Source: Bicyclus anynana (lineage: Eukaryota > Arthropoda > Insecta > Lepidoptera > Nymphalidae). From it: DNA of 64,000 nt. Location: assembly GCF_947172395.1 (NCBI RefSeq), contig NC_069106.1:62001-126000 (forward strand), read 5' to 3'. Below are positions 33,401 through 39,157 of this stretch, one piece after another. How positions within the stretch are numbered: position 1 is the first letter of the stretch; the number at the start of each line of letters is the position of its first letter. The position numbers and the translations under genes are program-made. The notes under the pieces were generated by a model. It saw only the letters and a list, made by a program, of their open reading frames with translations, was not told where the DNA came from and did no database searches.

Positions 33401-35370
33401 TGACGTACGAATCTTCCTATTTTGATTTCCCTCCGTTTCTAGGTTTATTTTTGCTTTACTGTTAGCATAAACGTTCTTTAGTATCCTTATACATTTGTTT
33501 TCCGAACCGAAGATATCCCGGACGTCAGCCTATACGAGATTAGTGTGGAGGTGAGGACGGAATCACAGCAGAACTCCTGAAAGCGGGTGGAAAACCGATA
33601 CTTAAAGTCCTTCAGCGATTGTTCAATTCCGTCATTCACGAGGGCACGACGCCTGAGGCGTGGCATAGGATCGTGGTGGTTCTGTTCTTCAAAAAAGGTG
33701 ACAACACCTTGCTGAAGAATTACAGACCCATCTCGCTGCTAAGCCATGTTTACAAATTGTTCTCGAGAGTCATTACGAATCGTCTCGCTAATAGGTTTGA
33801 CGACTTCCAGCCTCCCGAACAAGCCGGTTTCCGAAAAGGCTTTAGTACCATAGACCACATCCATACGCTGCGGCAGGTTATACAGAAGACTCACGAGTAT
33901 AACCAGACACTTTGCTTAGCGTTTGTGGACTATGAGAAAGCCTTCGATTCGGTGGAAACCTGGGCTGTGCTAAGGTCATTGCAGAGATGCCGAATTACAG
34001 GTATATCCAAGCGTTGAAGTGCTCGTACGAAAACGCCACTATGTCAGTCCGTATTCAGGATCAGACTACGAGGCCAATCCAGTTGCAGCGAGGAGTGCGT
34101 CAGGGAGATGTGATCTCTCCGAAGCTATTTACCGCCGCATTGGAAGACGTCTTTAAGTTGGAAGTTGGACGTTGGATGGACGTTGGGGTCCCAAAGTGCT
34201 GGAATGGCTACCCCGCACTAGTAAGCGCAGTGTTGGCCGACCCCCCACCAGGTGGACTGACGACATCAAGCGAGTCGCTGGGATTCGCTGGATGCAGGTG
34301 GCTCAGTGTCGTGATGTTTGGAAGTCCCTACAAAAGGCCTATGTCCTGCAGTGGACGTCCATCGGCTGATATGATGATGATGATGATGATACATTTGTTT
34401 TCAACGCTCTGGTTTTTCAGTGCATGCCATATTGTTTCATGTTCCAGTGAGTCGAATGCTTTGCTGAAATCGCGCGTCGCGTTATATATTGCGTATAATT
34501 GAAAGCAATGTATGGAGGCTAGCAGTCGTTGTCACGCCAAGTGAGCGTCCGGTCCGCGCGCAGGTGGCGCGGCTCGTGCGGCGCGGCGCGGCGCTGGCGC
34601 AGGCGGCGCGCCAGCACGAGTGCGCCGCGCTGTGGGGCTGGGCGCTGCGCCTGCGCGTGCGCCGCGACTCGCTGCTGCACGCCGACACCGGCGCCGCCGC
34701 CTGCGCGCTCACGCGCCTGCTGCTGGCCGCGCCCGCGCCGCGCCACCGCGACGTGCTGCGCGCCTTCGCGCTGCTGGCCGGCCGCCTGCCCGGCGCGCGC
34801 GCGCAGCTGGCCCGCCGCCCGGCGCCCGCGCGCCGCGCCGCCGCCGACCGCGCGTTGCGCTGCGCCGCGCTGCTGCTGCACCTGCTGCTGCGCACGGCGC
34901 CCGACGCGGCGGCGCGCGCGCGCGTGGGCCGGCGCGCGGCGCGGCTGGTGGCGGCCGACGTGCGCAGCGCGGCCGGCGACTCGCTGCTGCACCTGGCGGC
35001 GTCGCGGCTCACGGCGGACGAGTTCCCGTCGCCGCGGCTGGCGCGCGAGCTGCTGCGCGCGGGCGCGTCGGCGCGCGCCACCAACGCCGCGCGCTGCACG
35101 CCGCTGCACGTGGCGGCCGTGCCGCGCAACTTCTCCACGGAGCTGGTGGAGCTGCTGCTGGCGGGCGGCGCGCACCTGGACCAGCCCAACGCCTTCGGCG
35201 ACTCGGCGGCCGAGCTGGTGCCGCTCAACCGCGCCAGCCGCGTGTGCCCGCTGCGGCACGTGTCGCTGGCGTGCCTGGCGGCGCGCGCCGTGCTGGCGGC
35301 CGGCGTGCCGCTGCCGCCCGGCGCGCTGCCCGCCACGCTGCGCGCCTTCCTCGACCTGCACCGCGCGTGA
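15266..35370 (+). CDS. fem-1: Protein fem-1 homolog, complete, 3 exons, 636 residues
   Basis: Exons 15266-15429, 28287-29226 and 34564-35370 total 1911 nt (637 codons with stop), close to the usual ~620-670 residues of FEM1. Residues about 68-260 form ankyrin repeats (DGCAPLFVAARRGNVELV, ATPLWAAAVAGQLPALRALA, KTALHYAAQEQRADTVRLLL). They are followed by the FEM1 signature ALELLGATQLG, a helical middle with VVARVLGDRHPDTVARLVRR, two C-terminal ankyrins (GDSLLHLAASR, CTPLHVAAVPRNFSTELVEL), and the family ending SLACLAARAV...LPATLRAFLDLH. FEM1 proteins are cytosolic/nuclear substrate receptors that recruit C-degron proteins to the CUL2-elongin ubiquitin ligase; the family is named for nematode sex determination. 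The unusual feature is the GC donor of intron 1. The exons are about 80% GC inside AT-rich introns filled with transposons. Which FEM1 subtype (A/B/C) it is cannot be settled by eye. Confidence 0.88.
15430..16736. other. fem-1 intron 1, proximal part
   Basis: Apart from a repeat at about 15760-15885 that recurs at 40560-40735 and 63708-63870, nothing coding is seen. Confidence 0.6.
15760..15885 (-). repeat. Dispersed lepidopteran repeat (SINE 3' part)
   Basis: Shares CCAATGCGGATTGGCAGACTT and flanking sequence with the copies at 40560-40735 (opposite orientation) and 63708-63870. Confidence 0.7.
16960..17193 (-). pseudogene. C-terminal coding piece of the host LINE
   Basis: Encodes KLVISAYCLQRVKKSFVG through LPMDSFKQCVKKHLLSRG to a stop at 16960. 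It directly continues the protein left off at 25214. Confidence 0.8.
17295..17705 (-). pseudogene. C-terminal piece of the second-level LINE
   Basis: Continues the protein interrupted at 24410. Contains DKLRTVVGLITGHCPLNKHL and the C-x2-C...H...C knuckle found at the end of RNase-H-bearing LINE ORFs. Confidence 0.78.
17706..17718. repeat. Target-site duplication of the RTE insertion, left copy
   Basis: TATGGATACTATT, identical to 24397-24409. The 13-bp direct repeat brackets the RTE plus its own later insert. Confidence 0.88.
17719..20348 (+). CDS. RTE endonuclease/reverse transcriptase ORF, N-terminally truncated
   Basis: About 876 codons remain. In order: partial AP endonuclease (LLMGDFNAQVGARQNN, WTWISPDGSYKNEIDYII, TNHRMVRCSL), linker, RT fingers (SPGPDRIANELLKGTMEEL), AFIDYAKAFDSISHE, RGVRQGDPLSPKLF, catalytic FADDLVLFEED, and the RTE C-terminus (WRWTGHMLRD ... 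RRNRGKQFIRWEDDLKL). No stop or frame break occurs in the retained part, but compared with the copy at 3580-3620 about six codons are missing near LFNEIIIKW, before the KSHIILLHKKGDK block. The first endonuclease motifs are lost, so it is not autonomous. The reading frame starts in flanking DNA; there is no native start codon. Confidence 0.9.
17719..20425 (+). mobile_element. RTE-clade LINE, 5'-truncated, with (TTA)n tail
   Basis: It starts abruptly inside the endonuclease domain at 17719, exactly at the target duplication, and ends with AATAAAGGGC followed by (TTA)n at 20409-20425. This is the third level of the nest. Confidence 0.92.
20426..24381 (-). mobile_element. R4/Dong-like LINE inserted in the RTE's (TTA)n tail
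   Basis: Both sides of this 3.96-kb element are TTA/ATT triplet runs (20409-20425 and 24383-24398), so it split the tail of the RTE. Dong of Bombyx is known to sit in TAA repeats. The protein has a restriction-like endonuclease as in the R2/R4 groups. It has a 5' UTR of about 200 bp (24381-24177), a full ORF and a short 3' UTR. This is the innermost level of the nest. Confidence 0.85.
20601..24176 (-). CDS. R4/Dong-like LINE polyprotein, intact 1191 codons
   Basis: N-terminal basic Pro/Ser-rich region (1-75) without an obvious AP endonuclease; a TCDMNKNVMRAYYRATGG motif; long linker; RT with KSPGSDGLHHYWLKAF, ITCLTTIYKTLTSVLSSKI, WIDYKKAFDSVPHSWL, GIFQGDCLSPLWFCLALNPL and a catalytic box reading LLYKDDLKLLA; a CCHC knuckle (CRACRHPGESLRHVLSGC); and a C-terminal restriction-like endonuclease (KPDIVVLDRAQSRVFLVDIT, the P-D...V-D core). 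This order fits single-ORF LINEs of the R2/R4 groups that nick and prime at preferred targets. The ORF is unbroken, which suggests recent insertion. The lysine in the Y-K-D-D box (codon 22085-22083) is unusual and may impair polymerisation. The first of three consecutive Met codons was taken as start. Confidence 0.9.
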   Translation of the reverse strand: MMMDNNDARIGPLPGGRQGASGAGAGRGSMRAASQTRRPALSPVRSAHPSSPPEGLALTGSIRAQSSEPAAGGVRRMKWTCDMNKNVMRAYYRATGGETGRTGYRAAMYREFLLLEPHLTVTEQNLADRARFIQRSNIFNATELERLRREAVPEVPTSSAEQIVSPAAPVREETEPMSQDLHAEEEDTEGTVSLDLERMRRILEETIAEIRNAPLENRPRLSRIALNIATRDVIEAVNKMLPQHLAGSTGLDDTASILFGAALAVHRFIGIKTKEPGRPGRSVNNIRAEPAWKRRIERRITLARGLIGRLLCFRSGNRRPRIVRSVRIAFNGLGVRLDQPDITLKLTERIDDLKQKIAAWGNRIRRYSERVERFQQNRLFSSDQKRFYNRLECPAVCSTSPQPNPADLIAFWRNIWSREVEHDEGPWISAIEETCAAIRPMNPVAISTEDVVGAVRRAANWKSPGSDGLHHYWLKAFSTCHVTLARQFQEALEQGTLPNLFTTGITHLAPKTTDTVDPSKYRPITCLTTIYKTLTSVLSSKITRHVDDNNIMSGAQKGCRGGSRGTKELLLIDSVAGQLVKRNRRNFAAAWIDYKKAFDSVPHSWLLRVLELYKIDCTVQDFLRSCMGQWSTILCLHGERLATADDRIRIRRGIFQGDCLSPLWFCLALNPLSTLLEGSGTGFQFRRGGTKVPHLLYKDDLKLLAPNATRLQELLNLTTGFSNSIRMELGLDKCAVLHVERGQVTHTVGINPDLLNIKTLSETESYRYLGMSQSIGVQEADMKQSVCEGFYRRLTKICKSYLSGANKIRAYNGWVMPVLMYTFGVLRWTQTELDILDRRVRTTMTLYRMHHPKSSVMRLYVPRKCGGRGLLSAKTMHNREICSLRTYFETKMESPMHTEVIACDKGLTPLSLANSEWQKPVVQSISDRETVWKGKELHGRFFKALHEPHVSKKASVQWLRFGDLFGETGGFVFAIQDQVVKTRNYRKYILKDGTHDICRACRHPGESLRHVLSGCSALANTEYLHRHNQAAKILHQELALTYGLLDQRLPYYKYTPVPVLERDGVRLYWDRSIITDRTILANKPDIVVLDRAQSRVFLVDITIPYDENLVRAETEKKRKYLDLAHEVTAMWHVESTEIIPIVISANGLIPVSLAHHLRRLGFRGSSLAGKMQKAVLLDSARIVRRFLHLSP
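24397..24409. repeat. Target-site duplication of the RTE insertion, right copy
   Basis: TATGGATACTATT, matching 17706-17718; separated from it by the RTE and Dong-like elements. Confidence 0.88.
24410..25195 (-). pseudogene. RT end and RNase H of the second-level LINE
   Basis: Shows the RNase H catalytic series DVYTDGSKTDTGTGAG, QAECVGI, ILSDSEAVLKAL and the GHSGILGNEAADELAR His loop, typical of R1/I-group LINEs. The open frame runs on past 24397 into the younger Dong-like insertion; that extension is artefactual. Confidence 0.8.
25214..25709 (-). pseudogene. Middle RT piece of the host LINE
   Basis: Encodes PNVIKLDKSIMIDGETLEM through FVLQKRAIQAICQLKSRESL to TRHGHKLV, where the RNase-H LINE has inserted. 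Its upstream partner is at 27233-26986 beyond the satellite. Confidence 0.78.
25711..26900. repeat. AATGA pentanucleotide satellite, about 230 units
   Basis: An uninterrupted AATGA array of about 1.15 kb (25711-26858), with a few GAAAATG variants at the right end (26859-26900). On the minus strand it is (TTTCA)n directly after an AATAAATTTTCATTTTC tail, so it looks like the expanded 3' tail of a short LINE insertion. Confidence 0.96.
26901..26985 (-). mobile_element. 3' end of a 5'-truncated LINE whose tail seeded the satellite
   Basis: The minus strand reads GGGGCTTTCTGATACAGG to AACAATAAATTTTCATTTC, an AATAAA signal followed by a pentamer tail. It interrupts the host LINE's RT frame between the codons ending CIEFS and those starting PNV. 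The target itself reads TTTTCATT, resembling the tail unit. Confidence 0.62.
26986..27440 (-). pseudogene. 5' RT piece of the host LINE
   Basis: 27233-26986 encodes GVPQGSILGLFLFLVYINDL and IVLFADDTSLIFKSDR. The preceding 27440-27290 encodes KNAIGVFCDLSKAF after a gap and frame loss. It ends in unrelated DNA near 27440. Confidence 0.78.
27441..28286. other. fem-1 intron 1, distal part
   Basis: AT-rich, no ORF or recognised element. A short dispersed repeat (CCGAAACTACTGAAACGATT) at about 27448-27470 only. Ends with the exon 2 acceptor. Confidence 0.6.
28287..29226 (+). CDS. fem-1: fem-1 exon 2 (N-terminal ankyrin repeats)
   Basis: Acceptor GTGTGCAG|G at 28284-28286; donor ACG|GTGAGT at 29227. 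940 nt, entered in phase 2 and left in phase 0. Carries the ankyrin repeats and the ALELLGA signature. Long antisense and alternative-frame ORFs over it are composition shadows. Confidence 0.9.
29370..30180. repeat. Dispersed element with ACCGACTTCAAAA termini and decayed tandem units
   Basis: Starts with AACCGACTTCAAAAAGGAGG and ends with ACAACCGACTTCAAAACC and GAAGGCGGTGC blocks. Inside are diverged units beginning GGTCTGATGATGAAGAC. The same family occurs at 31895-32595, 35985-37105 and (end only) 57700-57830. Confidence 0.75.
30228..30428. repeat. Imperfect long palindrome (fold-back element)
   Basis: GAGCACAGG and GTATTAATCGCTTCGAATTG on the left are mirrored by CTCAATTCTCGCGATTAATA and CTGTGCTC on the right around a centre near 30330. 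Probably a fold-back MITE in fem-1 intron 2. Confidence 0.6.
30440..31894. other. fem-1 intron 2, unremarkable stretch
   Basis: AT-rich. ORFs on either strand are short and lack family sense; no repeat boundary seen. Confidence 0.55.
31895..32595. repeat. Dispersed element with a 120-bp tandem array
   Basis: Units of exactly 120 bp (for example 32041-32160 and 32161-32280 are almost identical), beginning ATGAGGTCTGATGATGAAGA. Because 120 is divisible by 3, the minus strand has a false open frame made of 40-residue repeats. The right end carries the GGTGCTAG/CACCGCCTTCAAACTG and GAAGTCGGTTGAATTT blocks shared with 36985-37105. Confidence 0.82.
32596..33164. other. fem-1 intron 2, with a copy of a repeat also at 49350-49490
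   Basis: 32990-33130 matches 49350-49490 in reverse complement (CTCTTGCTCAAAAACACTG, TTTAGCCTCTAGGGGCTAAA). No coding signal. Confidence 0.6.
33165..34490 (-). pseudogene. RTE LINE fragment on the minus strand, interrupted
   Basis: Minus-strand pieces 34490-34403 (SKAFDSLEHETIWHALKNQS) and 33502-33165 (CIRILKNVYANSKAKINLE, then MNLQKTKTMTNG) form one RT segment. It is split by the RTE element at 33503-34388 with a 14-bp duplication. Confidence 0.75.
33503..34388 (+). mobile_element. RTE-clade LINE with (ATG)n tail and internal deletion
   Basis: Encodes GITAELLKAGGKPILKVL, the RT core (LAFVDYEKAFDSVETW, QRGVRQGDVISPKLF) with a frame shift at about 33990. It then jumps near 34160 directly to the C-terminal SVGRPPTRWTDDIKRVAGIR and stops. 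The deletion removes the catalytic aspartates. Ends in (GATGAT)n at 34366-34388. Flanks 33489-33502 and 34389-34402 are both ATACATTTGTTTTC. Confidence 0.88.
34564..35370 (+). CDS. fem-1: fem-1 exon 3 (C-terminal half)
   Basis: Acceptor CGCGCAG|GTG at 34561-34563; TGA at 35368-35370. 807 nt, phase 0. Contains the C-terminal ankyrin pair and the terminal family motif. Confidence 0.9.
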   Translation: MARLVRRGAALAQAARQHECAALWGWALRLRVRRDSLLHADTGAAACALTRLLLAAPAPRHRDVLRAFALLAGRLPGARAQLARRPAPARRAAADRALRCAALLLHLLLRTAPDAAARARVGRRAARLVAADVRSAAGDSLLHLAASRLTADEFPSPRLARELLRAGASARATNAARCTPLHVAAVPRNFSTELVELLLAGGAHLDQPNAFGDSAAELVPLNRASRVCPLRHVSLACLAARAVLAAGVPLPPGALPATLRAFLDLHRA

Positions 35371-35540
35371 GCCGTGACCACGTTAGATAATAGACAATTG
35401 ACACCTTGAAGGAAAACCGTTGTCAGCCGACTGCGGCACGTTCGTCAGTTGTTATCACAAAGATGTAAAGCATCATTAAGAGTACATTGTAAACTGCGAA
35501 AGTAATTTAAAAAAATAACACCTTAATATTGTCTTCGACG

Positions 35541-35618
35541 TCGAGTTGTGTGTTCAGGAAGTGTAAACACTACACAACGTCGAGTTGTGTGTTCAGGAAG
35601 TGTAAACACTACACAGGG
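35541..35618. repeat. Tandem duplication of a 39-bp unit
   Basis: The unit starting CGTCGAGTTGTGTGTTCAGG occurs twice in a row (from about 35539 and 35578). It lies about 170 bp after the fem-1 stop. Confidence 0.85.
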
Positions 35619-36189
35619 TGCTCGGGAGTATTCCCGTAACTACAAGATGTTGACGGGTCCACTTTAAAGAACCGAACTGCATAAACTTTGTTTTCATACA
35701 AAGTAATTCAAATAACTCCGACTTCATGTGACACACGCCTTTTTTTTAATTCATGACAAGTTCAGATGATGCTGACAGTACTGGACCACATGTGGCGACG
35801 ACTCTGTCATGTGCAGGGATTTACTGGATTACTTCAGGACATGTCGGATATTAGCACTTGCACTTTCTGATATTTCCAAGGTATGGATGCAGGCTGTATC
35901 TGACTTTGTCGATATCGACGATAGTTGCAACTTGCACTCCACACTTCAATAATTACCAGCATGTCCAGCGATAATTCCGTCATTTGTGGACCGATTTTGA
36001 AAATTCTTTTTTTTGTTTTGGAGGGTTTGATTCCAGGGTGGTCCCATTTTTTTCATGTCAGGATCTGATGATGGCATCCTGGAGAAATCGAGGGGAACTT
36101 TCGAAAATCGTAGAGACGGCTAGTGCGTTTGTTAGTGTTTCCATAAGGTATTTTAAACCACTACAATTTTATGAAGGTCTGGAGTTGGT

Positions 36190-36745
36190 CTGATGATGGA
36201 GCCGATACACAGACGATAGAACTCGTCAACGATTTACAGCAGGTACCTTTTGTTTGGGCTTAATTTATTTGTATTGATGAGAACTTTCCACCTAGATGGG
36301 TTGTGAGTGTATTAAGGGTCTGATGATGAAGACGAAGGACAGTGAAGAGAACTCGTCGACGGTTCACAGTAGCTACCTTGTGTTTGGACTTGATAAATTT
36401 GTATTGATGAGAACTTTCCACCTAGATGGGTTTTGACTATATTAGGGGTCTGGTGATGAAGACGAAGGATAGTTAAGGGAACTCCTCGACGGTTCACAGT
36501 AGCTACCTTGTGTTTTGACTTGATAATTTTGTATTGATGAGAACTTTCCACCTGGATAGATTGTGACTGTATTAGAGGTCTGGTGATGAAGATGAAGGAG
36601 AGTTAAGGGAACTCCTCGACGGTTCACAGTAGCTACCTTGTGTTTGGACTTGATAAATTTTATATTGATGAGAACTTTCCACCCATATGGATTGTGACTG
36701 CATATGGGGTCTGGTGATGAAGACGGAGGACAGTCAGTTCACAAT
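36190..36745. repeat. 130-bp tandem repeat, about 4 units
   Basis: GGTCTG(A/G)TGATGAAGACG recurs at 36317, 36447, 36577 and 36708, a period of 130-131 bp. Clearly related to the 120-bp units at 31895-32340 and the decayed units at 29480-30000. Confidence 0.85.
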
Positions 36746-36771
36746 CAGTAGGTGTGCTAACACTAAAAATT

Positions 36772-37105
36772 AAAAAATAAAAATTTTAATAAAAAAAATT
36801 CAACCGACTTCCAACTCAAAAATTAACCTAAACTAAAAAGCAAAAAATAACATCTTACCTATGTGCTACCTTCTGATCAGTTTGAAGGCGGTGCCAATCC
36901 AGTGTCATGTTTTAATTAAAGCCGTTTCTGAAAGAACCACAGAAATTGTGTAATTTAAACTACTTGAATTAAAACATCACTGGCTTGGCACCGCCTTCAA
37001 ACTGATCAGAAGGTAGCACATAGGTAAGATGTTATTTTTTGCTTTTTAGTTTAGGTTAATTTTTGAGTTGGAAGTCGGTTGAATTTTTTTTATTAAAATT
37101 TTTAT
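36772..37105. repeat. Long inverted repeat, arms about 148 bp, loop about 36 bp
   Basis: The left arm from AATTTTAATAAAAAAAATTC to GCGGTGCCAATCCAGTG is mirrored by CACTGGCTTGGCACCGC to GAATTTTTTTTATTAAAATT. The right arm alone recurs at 57700-57830. Confidence 0.85.
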
Positions 37106-37220
37106 AAAACACATGTTTTCGTTCCATTTAAAGAAAATTAATTAAATACGTCTAGTATTTAATTAATTTTCCTTAAAGAATGTAACCCTAGAGTTATGGG
37201 AAATACTCCCGAGCACCCTG

Positions 37221-38261
37221 TAGCTACATAAATATATTGGTTTTAAACACAAAATTGTGTATGTATGCACTCAGTGTTGTAGCCTAATTCGGATCACTTA
37301 TCGGTGATTTTGTAGTCACGTAACATATCTATAGTATAAAATAAATATATATATAGTCAGATGCTGCTACACCTAGCTACGTGTATAACCGTAAGCCTTC
37401 GTTTCACGTTAAACCTAAATCAAATATACGGCTACAAAAATAAATATTTTAGTATGTGACTTAAATTACCTACCAAAAGAAAACCACATTTAAGAACTAA
37501 ATTTTATTTTATTTATTAGAATTTTTGCTAATAAGGATATTAAATGTAATATACAAAAAAAATCGTTTTCAAGAATAGGTATTTTAGAGGTAAGGTAAGG
37601 TAAGAATTACGAAGATGTGTGTAATTGTATTAGATATATGTATATTATGTATACCTAAATGATAAATAAAATAAAGCATAATAATTGTTATACAAGTCTT
37701 TTATTTACACGTAATGTTTTTATACAAATTAAGACATAAATATTTTTAATTGCAATACATTTGGCTGTAAGTTGTATCTCAATAATTTGTAGGTATTACT
37801 TGCTAGCAGCGTTGCCAATACCCTTTTTCTTATTTTACCGCAAATGAAAGCGAAATTCCCTGAAGAAAATAAAATAAAGGGAAAAATTAAAGTTCAAAAT
37901 GAATATTATTCCAGAGCTTTTGGCATATTATCCTTACAATTTAGAAATAAAATAATTATACACAATTTAGCGCAAACTGGCAACACTGCTGCCTAACCTT
38001 ACGAGATAGTACATCAATGATGTACGAGATGGCGTTAAAATCTTTTATGAAGAAAAATACGTTAGATAGATTTAAAAAAGCTAAACGGAATCAAAAATAC
38101 AATATTTGGTCCCAATTTTCTGATCAGTTTCTGAGATCTCAAAATATACTTGACTAATTATACATACAATATAATATACTTATGTACAAAGACTGTTCGT
38201 TACAGAGACATGTTCGTTATAGAGACATTCCACGGATTCACAGCAGAGCGGAACTGACCTT
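37221..38261. other. Intergenic between the convergent fem-1 and Skeletor genes
   Basis: AT-rich. Holds one small MITE at 37807-37988; nothing else recognisable. Confidence 0.55.
37807..37988. mobile_element. Small hAT-like MITE, 182 bp
   Basis: Ends CAGCGTTGCCAATA and (reverse complement) CAGTGTTGCCAGTT. Flanking 8-mers CTTGCTAG and CTGCCTAA agree at five positions, so the duplication is uncertain. Confidence 0.55.
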
Positions 38262-38574
38262 TTTTTTATTCTTTACAAGTGAGCCCTTGACTACCTTCTC
38301 ACCTGATGGTAAGTGATGATGCAGTCTAAGATGGAAGCGGGCTAACTTGTTAGGAGGCGGATGAAAATCCACACCCCTTTCGGTTTCTACGCGGCATCGC
38401 TACAACGCTTGGCGGTACGTCTTTGTCGGTAGGGTGGTAACTAGCCACGGTCCAGACGGACCTGGACCAATTAAGAAAATCTCAATTGGTCCAGCCGGGG
38501 ATCGAACCCAGGACCTCCGTTTTGTAAATCCACCGCGCACATCACTGCGCCACGGAAGCTGTCAAAACCAGTTG
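38262..38574 (-). mobile_element. tRNA-headed SINE, family A
   Basis: Minus-strand copy. Head with B box GGTTCGATCCCC near 38500, body with CCGAAAGGGGTGTGGATTTT, tail ending TTGTAAAGAATAAAA. Other copies: 44532, 48208, 58764. Confidence 0.82.
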
Positions 38575-38938
38575 TCGGTTGGAGCTCGTTTGTGACATAT
38601 ATATATTGTCTATTCCTAGCTCGTGCCGTTCTCCCGGTGCAGCCAAATTGTTACAGTACGGTGATAACTTTATGACGCTAAAGAACATCGAGAGTTTTAG
38701 GCATCAGCGGTAGCGTAGTAGGGCAGGGCAGCATACTTTATGTGCAACCTCGCAGCTTATTTCCGAGACGTCACCTATTACCTATTACAACTCCTACTCT
38801 ACCCAGTCTATCGCTCCGTCTCGCTTCAACACTCAGTACAGTCTTCCCTCCGTCTCTTTACCTCACCACAATTGTTTCAATAAATACACTCTGAGCACGC
38901 TTGGAGCAAGGAGTCACGTCACACTCACTGAATTCCAG

Positions 38939-38944
38939 TTTATT
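38939..38944 (-). terminator. Candidate polyadenylation signal of the Skeletor gene
   Basis: AATAAA on the minus strand about 80 bp after the stop codon at 39024. Nearest canonical hexamer. Confidence 0.5.
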
Positions 38945-39023
38945 GTCACAAAACACTTGCTCACTAGTTTAGTGTCACAATCTGACACAGTTAGTCGTGT
39001 GCGGCGTGGTCTGTCGCGTGACG

Positions 39024-39157
39024 TCAGCGGCGCAGCGCGAGCGAGACGGCTGCGAGCAGCAGCAGCGGCGCGAGCGAGACGGCTGCGGGCGGCGGCGCCG
39101 CGCTGCGGGCGACGTTGCGTCGATGGCGGTCCACCACAAAGATGCGGCCGCCCATGT
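39024..39157 (-). CDS. Skeletor: Skeletor exon 8 (terminal)
   Basis: Acceptor GTTGCAG|AC, stop TGA at 39026-39024; phase 1 entry forms Asp across the junction. Encodes DMGGRIFVVD and a hydrophobic Ala/Leu tail. The acceptor lies 46 bp from a MITE at 39204. Confidence 0.82.

Larger units (their letters stand above)
35614..37220. mobile_element. hAT-like element with CAGGGTGCTCGGGAGTATT termini
   Basis: Left end CAGGGTGCTCGGGAGTATTC and right end (reverse complement) CAGGGTGCTCGGGAGTATTT form inverted repeats of about 28 bp. The 8-bp flanks (ACACTACA and TAGCTACA) agree at five positions only. No transposase. The interior holds a 130-bp tandem array and a long palindrome. A related end lies at 61985-62040. 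Confidence 0.65.

Noticed and set aside
34482..35390. Long ORFs overlapping fem-1 exon 3
   Set aside because: Same composition effect; only the frame from 34564 carries FEM1 motifs and splice phase.
38500..38574. tRNA gene at the SINE heads (also 44532, 57990, 59080)
   Set aside because: Box A and B are present but no cloverleaf acceptor stem closes; repeated bodies show they are SINEs.
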